In this document: piece by piece, positions 58,649 through 64,000 of the stretch
Layout: the number at the start of each line of letters is the position of its first letter
Numbering within the stretch: position 1 is the first letter of the stretch
NCBI GenBank assembly: GCA_020091685.1
Contig: CM034595.1
Coordinates: 9,199,132 to 9,263,131 of the forward strand
Direction: 5' to 3'
DNA length: 64,000 nt
Source: Lutjanus erythropterus
Lineage: Eukaryota; Chordata; Actinopteri; Lutjaniformes; Lutjanidae
Translations under genes and position numbers: made by a program
The notes under the pieces: generated by a model
Seen by the model: the letters and a program-made list of their open reading frames with translations, nothing else
Databases searched by the model: none
What the model was told of the DNA's origin: nothing

Positions 58649-59649
58649 GTGAGTAAATCACACATTAGACCGAATCAGAACAGTTCCGAGCGGCTTGGTA
58701 AATGTTGCACGTGACTGTCCGACCGTGTTTGCACACATGCTCATGAGACGTTATGAATGGTTGTGGCTGTTCCAAGGTGCTCATATGTCACCTCATATGT
58801 CAGGACGCATTAAACAGTCTGCCTATTACCTATCATCTTGATCGTGGCAATGTTATAATCCTTGTAAATATCAATAACTTCTCACCCTTCTTTATTTTTT
58901 ACTGCACGCGTTTGAAAAAAGTCCATATTATTTAGACAGTGCACGTGGAGAAAACACGAAACTGGACTTTATATAGAACAAATTCATCTGTTTTAATTCA
59001 GTTTTACTTTTTATTCAGAGGTGTCATTTTTAATTATTTATTCATTTTATTATATTTATTTTTATTTCACTTTTGTTATTTAACACCTTCATGTTCCTTC
59101 CAGTCATAGTTTGGTTCACAGCCAAACCCTGCAGGTCCTCAGACCAGCCAGCAGGATTCACTACTGACAAGGACAAGAATCCTCAGCAGCTTCAGTTCCT
59201 CACACCTCAGGCTTTCCTAACAAAACAACAGTACAGTAACTTCACAAGGTCCATTACACAGTCAACATAATGATTTAAAGCAGGTCGTGTAATAAGGCTG
59301 AAGGAATCATTTGGTGCCAACTATCACCTGACATGTTATCATACTTAGTGCCTCAGTTCTGTTCAGTGTTGCCAGATTGGAATTATGTTTTCCAGCCATA
59401 TAATTGCTCAAAACCTGCCCAAATTGATGAAAAAATCATCCAAATATTATCAATAATAAACAATACAAATGAATTCCTAAAGAAGAGCGTTGTGGTTTAT
59501 AAAATTTTTTCAATATGATGTAATATTAAAACAACAATTGAAGTGGTCTGGAGTGCAAACAGGTTACAATGTACACTGCAACTGTAGAATATTTGCCTCC
59601 CCTGCCTTAAAAATAAAGGGAAGGCTCAGAGAACAAAAATAAGAGCTTT

Positions 59650-60700
59650 GGGCCTCATTCACCAACCGTTCTTAAGAAGAAATTTCTTATTAAAAACCAC
59701 TTGTGCAGTTTTCACAAAGATTCTGGCATTCACCAATAATTCTTATGTCAGATTTGTTCTTGGGTAAGAACAGATTCTAAGCACACTCAAGAGCACGCTT
59801 ACTCATATTTTAGTGCTGATATATTTCTGTAAAATGTTTGTAATCGCATTTTCTTAAATTCCACAGTTATATTTCTTAACCATTCTTTTCAATATTGTGC
59901 AATAAATAATTAATTTGTTAATAATCTCAAGAAAGAAACATATCACAAATCAAAGAGGTTTCAGTCCATATGTAGAGGTGTTGGCCACTGTTGAGGCTCT
60001 CTGTATAAGCGTCTGGGGTTGTCTAGGACAGATCTGAGCTCAGGTGTGGGGCAGTTAAGCAGGACCTGGTTGCTTGCTTGGAGGAACTGGCTGTGAAGTG
60101 CCATGTTCCTCCTCAGAGGGTGGTTGTTCTGTGGGAGTTCTGTAAATAAATGATAAAAATAGAACTACTGTAGTGACCTTTTTGGGGTTTTAAATTATGC
60201 ATTGTTTGCGCTATACAGCAGAGGCAAATGTTTAAATTTTGAATACAAACTAAGCAATTGAGTAACACTTTTTAAACACATATACATGTTGAAGAAGAGA
60301 ATCAGCATGTTTCATGGTTTTACAGCTGCAGTTTTTAGATAAAATGTGCCATTAAATTGTATTAATTCTGAAAAAAAAAACATGTTACCCTGTGATTCTG
60401 AGATGATACAGGAAATAAAAACATCCTACTGTCTTTCTCAACTTCAACTTATCTGTGTGTGATCCTCATGTGGCCCTGCAGTCTCATGCCCTTATTTGGG
60501 CATTGGTGGGACATTTATCTATGCTAATTAGGAACAGCTGGCACTTATGAAGACAATGAGATTAATCACTTTAAGAACAGAAATGTGAACAATTCTGCAG
60601 TTTAAGAACACCTTCATGAATCTGAGTTAGACTTTCCTTAGGACCTTTATTAAGAACAAATTTATGAAAAAACTTACAAAGATATTGGTGAATGAGACCC
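59650..60700. mobile_element. TIR DNA transposon, about 1.05 kb
   Basis: GGGCCTCATTCACCAA at the left is mirrored by TTGGTGAATGAGACCC at the right (15 of 16 positions). TTT flanks both sides as a possible 3-bp duplication. Further inward the ends carry 'cttaagaagaaatttctta'-type sequence. A minus-strand coding-like frame lies inside (59961-60140). It lies in zup1 intron 1. Confidence 0.7.
59961..60140 (-). pseudogene. possible transposon-encoded terminal exon
   Basis: A minus-strand frame of 59 codons plus stop follows a splice-like acceptor (TATTTACAG). It reads ELPQNNHPLRRNMALHSQFL through SNQVLLNCPTPELRSVLDNP to PTPLHMD. The composition looks coding rather than random. I cannot name the family. 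As it sits inside a TIR element it may be the last exon of the parent's second protein. Confidence 0.35.
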
Positions 60701-61021
60701 TTTGATCTTACTTGATCAACTGCAACAAGCCTTGAGAGTATGCAAAATTAAAGTGTTACACGCATGAAGAGGATGAAAGAGAAGTACATGCAATGCCATG
60801 CTATCAAAAAGCCAAATGAATAATAATGTTGTAATTTTACAAGGAGATTGTGTTAAAATGTAAGATTTGTGTAAGATTTGTGTGTAAGATCTGATGACTG
60901 CAGACTCTTAACAGAATGAAGAAAAAGTATTTCATATCAAAGTTGTGCTGAATGACTGAATGTGTTCACATAGCTATGGAATACACTTTATGAATATATT
61001 TTAATATACTGAAATGCTTAA

Positions 61022-61582
61022 AGGGATAGTTCACCCAAAAATGAAAATTAAGTTATCTACTCACCCTCATGACAAGTGAAGGTTAGGTTTAGTTTTTTAG
61101 TCCATAAAACACTGCTGGGGTTTCACAGGAAAGCAATGTTGCAAAATCTGCTAAACAATGAAAATGAATGGAGTTTTCAAAAGAAGAAAACAAAATGCCT
61201 CCATACTGCGCGAATGGTGTAATCCAAGTCTCCTAAAGCCCTGACCAAATTGACTTGAAAGACGTCATTTCCACCGTGTTTTTATCCTGAATCTTCACCA
61301 TAGATCTTTAGCTTGGAGCCACATTCACATACACACTGTCTGAACTGTGTGTGGTGTGACGGTGCGCAAACAGCATGTCGGGACTTTAGGAGACTTGGAT
61401 TACACCAGACAAGCAGTATGGAGGCATTTTATTTTTCCATTTGAAAACTGGTCACTATTCACTTCCATTGTTTTGGCGATTCTGCAACACTGGAAAACCT
61501 GTGAAACAGCAGTGTTTTGTGGACTAAAAAAACTGAGTGCGTAAATAAAGACTGAATTTTCATTTTTGGGTGAACTATCCCT
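61022..61582. mobile_element. TTAA fold-back MITE, best full copy (561 bp)
   Basis: TTAA at 61018-61021 and 61583-61586. The ends AGGGATAGTTCACCC and GGGTGAACTATCCCT are perfect inverted repeats, and the arms mirror each other for about 200 bp. The centre (about 61240-61370) is not palindromic. It ends 173 bp before the zup1 start codon, close to the splice acceptor. Confidence 0.9.
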
Positions 61583-61755
61583 TTAATGTATTTAATAACA
61601 AGCCCAGCTCATGGTAAACCAACCCAAATTCTGTCCACCCACCCAAGCCCATTTTAACCCAAACAATGCAGCCCAAAACAGCTGCTGTGTAATAATAAGA
61701 AGCCATTATGTAGGAAACTGAAAGTGAGTTGTCCCTTATTCTGCAGGCTGCAGCC

Positions 61756-62789
61756 ATGCTGACCTGTGAGATCTGTGGTGAGGAGATTATGTTGGAGGAG
61801 GACATGAAGACGCATCTTTTTCTCAGCCATCTGGAGAACGACATGCACTGTCCACTCTGCTCACTGTCTGGAGTGTCCTACGATGAACTCTGCTTCCACA
61901 TCAGCTCTGCACACCCAGAGGAAGAGCCCATAGAGCGGGATCTGCCTCACTCCACATCAGCTGCAGGCAGCTCTGACGGAAGTAACGCTGGTGTGACTGA
62001 GAGCGAGAAGCCCCAAACAGCCCCAGAGTTAACATTACCTCAGTCCTGCTCAGCTGGGGACAGCTGTTGTACAGCTGCTGAAGCAACACCCACCACAGAC
62101 TCAGTGTCATCTAAACAGAATAGTACAGCAGAGCACCGGGGAGCATCACCTGGGGAGACAGCACCCATCACTTCAACACAGACAGCACAGAGTGCTAAAT
62201 CAAGACTGGAGTGTGTTCGTCAGTGTGATGAAGACACTGATGGAATGAAATCTGAGCTTAACAAAGCCAAACACAAGCGTCTCTCTTCACCAAGAAAAGG
62301 TGAGTGACTGTCTCAGAGTTTATTTCCAGCTGTGAAATCAGCATTGACTTGAACTGTCATGTGTTTATTACAGAGAAACTGTTCTCCTGCCCCATGTGTG
62401 CACTGGTGTGCAGCAGCGCTTTCATCCTGCAGGAGCATGTTGAGTTGCATCTGCAGGAAGAGCCCTCAGCTGAAGGTAACATTTCTGCCTCTCAGATTTG
62501 CATCTTTGTCACCATGTACAGAACACTCTGTTCAATAACTCATCTATTGTTCTTAGGACACAGTTAATCTGCAGGATCTATTCAAATTTCTGAGCTGGCA
62601 CAAACAAACAAGTTCCACAAATACCTGCTCAGTCAGCTGAGATTAGAGGAGATAAAAGAGCTCATTATTTCTGTAAACCACATATATGCACATGCTGTAT
62701 CATCATTCGTGGCTGATGTTTTTGTTTAGGGCCAGCCCTCGAGGTGTGTCCACCAGCAATGACATCACCAACAGCCAGCAGTCAGTCAG
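61756..62789 (+). CDS. zup1: Zinc-finger UFSP-type ubiquitin peptidase, N-terminal exons
   Basis: Partial; the gene continues past the window. Exons: 61756-62299, 62374-62475 and a probable 62730-62789, all with GT/AG borders and matching phase. The start MLTCEICGEE parallels human MLSCNICGET. Finger 1 uses C4, C7, H20 and H25; finger 2 uses C32, C35, H48 and H53 (CPLCSLSGVSYDELCFH). After a poorly conserved Ser/Thr-rich stretch, exon 2 gives CPMCALVC...LQEHVELHL, matching the last finger before the helical arm. ZUP1 is a K63-chain-specific deubiquitinase acting in genome stability; its cysteine protease domain would lie beyond the window. Human ZUP1 has one more finger (CPFCGK type) between these, not seen here. 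The third exon is less certain. kpna5 lies head to head. Confidence 0.88.
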
Positions 62790-64000
62790 GTGTGTCTCCA
62801 GCTCTCCTCTGACACAACTTCAGCCTTTTTGTTATGGCAGCTGTGTAGTGTGTAGAACAACAGACTGATCTCTGCAGCCAAAGACACAACATGAAACTGC
62901 AGAAACCTGTTATCAGCTCGCTGATGATCGCACTAATTTTACATTTTAGCCATGCTAGCAATGTGGCTTGAGGGGTGGCATGCCAGTCTGTCTGTCTGTC
63001 TGCTGGCCTAGACTGAAATATCTTAACAACTATTTGGTGGATTTTCATGAAATCTTGCACAGATATTCATGATTCCTGGAGGATGAATCCTACTGACTTT
63101 TCATTTCTTGCTGAGGTTAGATGAAATCCTTGAGGTTCATTTGCTGCAATGTCAACAGCTATTTGGTGGATTCCATGAAGTTGTTTTCAAACATGCGTGT
63201 TCCCCTCAGGTTGAATCATTGACATGAATAAAGATGGGTGATGCAGTCCACTTCCTCCACCGGTACAAAAATGAAGCCAAGACGTCCCACATAAGAGCGC
63301 TGCCATCTTGGTCTCGTGACGACATTTGGAGTCGGAGTCAGAGTCTGTGCAGTAGTGATCAGAGTTGGAGCTGTGGTATCATGGTCCCGCCCACACAGCC
63401 ATCTGACTCAATCACAAGTCGCACATGGCTGTCAATCGTGACGTGAAACCCCCTTTTTATAGCATCAAATTAAAACCAATCTGATCAGAAAAATTAACAC
63501 TTGAACAAACATCAGCATGATAAAACCCACGTAAAGTGAGAGAAACCATCTGAGAAAAATTTATTTTGTGTGTATTTTATTCTTTAGATTTTAGTGGCTC
63601 ATGGCCTTTCTGCTGACATGGAGGGGCGGGGTTTATGGTCTACGCTGCAGCCAGCTGTCGGGGATATCCACATGCTGTGGCTTCACTTCTGGGGGGCTTT
63701 CATGTTATCCATCTAAATTGTAGTAACTGTAGTGATCCTCTCTGGGTCAAAATGATCAAATAATAACAGAATAACAGAATAACAGATCAAATAATTTGTC
63801 CATTACTTTATGACTAAAGTTTTGCTAAAATAATTGAGATGGTAACAAATTTGAATGTTATATTTGCTAAACTTCAGCATGTTAGCATTGTAAGTGTGAG
63901 TATATTAGCATGGGGAGACAAAGCACCGATGTGTCTATATAGAAGAATCTGGCAAAGTACTGGAAGTTAAGAAGCCACCATTGCTGCGTTAGCGTCGCCC
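62790..64000. repeat. zup1 intron with nested teleost repeats
   Basis: About 62985-63125 ('caactatttggtggattttcatgaaatcttgcaca') and 63815-63945 ('cttcagcatgttagcattgtaa') look like two parts of one well-known fish repeat. Between them, about 63225-63715, lies another repeat with 'gcgctgccatctt' and 'tgtggcttcacttctggggggctttcatgtt'. No further zup1 exon was found before the window ends. Confidence 0.6.

Noticed and set aside
61575..62110. Minus-strand frames opposite zup1
   Set aside because: They overlap the zinc-finger exon in antisense and have no family resemblance.
1..64000. CRISPR arrays, operons, bacterial mobile islands or integrated viral genes
   Set aside because: The window is vertebrate nuclear DNA. 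Its arrays are microsatellites and minisatellites with irregular units, and no viral gag, pol or env domain was recognised; the reverse transcriptases are of LINE type.

Overview
The window is nuclear DNA from a ray-finned fish, probably a spiny-rayed teleost. It has split genes with GT/AG introns, long AT-rich introns, CA/GT and trinucleotide microsatellites, and many teleost-type transposon remnants. There are four protein-coding genes. I rebuilt them exon by exon from splice sites, reading phase and recognisable protein families.

Layout: (1) 1-6138, gene-free, with repeats and microsatellites. (2) 6139-10805, minus strand, cnih4: five coding exons, 139 aa, an ER cargo receptor, with a compact promoter just beyond 10806. 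(3) 10.9-13.6 kb, repeats: a fold-back MITE, a Penelope-like fossil and a dispersed repeat. (4) 13669-26855, plus strand, gprc6a: a six-exon class C GPCR for basic amino acids and cations. Exon 3 carries five small deletions within about 250 bp, so as written it does not encode a continuous receptor. (5) 26.9-41.5 kb, a gene-poor interval with inverted minisatellites, an L1-type LINE, a helicase-derived fragment, TIR elements and a duplication with a flipped core. (6) 43335-58249, minus strand, kpna5 (importin alpha): 13 coding exons plus one non-coding first exon, 536 aa, with a likely 3' UTR reaching about 41.5 kb. (7) 58.25-58.65 kb, a shared promoter. (8) From about 58.4 kb, plus strand, zup1 (ubiquitin peptidase with zinc fingers); only its first coding exons are in the window.

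The gprc6a - kpna5 - zup1 order matches human 6q22 as I recall it (GPRC6A - FAM162B - KPNA5 - ZUP1), including the head-to-head kpna5/zup1 arrangement. No FAM162B was seen between gprc6a and kpna5, and cnih4 (human 1q) is a lineage-specific neighbour. The genes do not form a pathway.

The most unusual material is structural: a fold-back MITE family flanked by TTAA present at least nine times, a longer TTAA-flanked element with related ends, a tandem duplication whose central 56 bp is inverted between copies, the same minisatellite in opposite orientations 34 kb apart, and the clustered lesions in gprc6a exon 3. I did not find a convincing new biological system.
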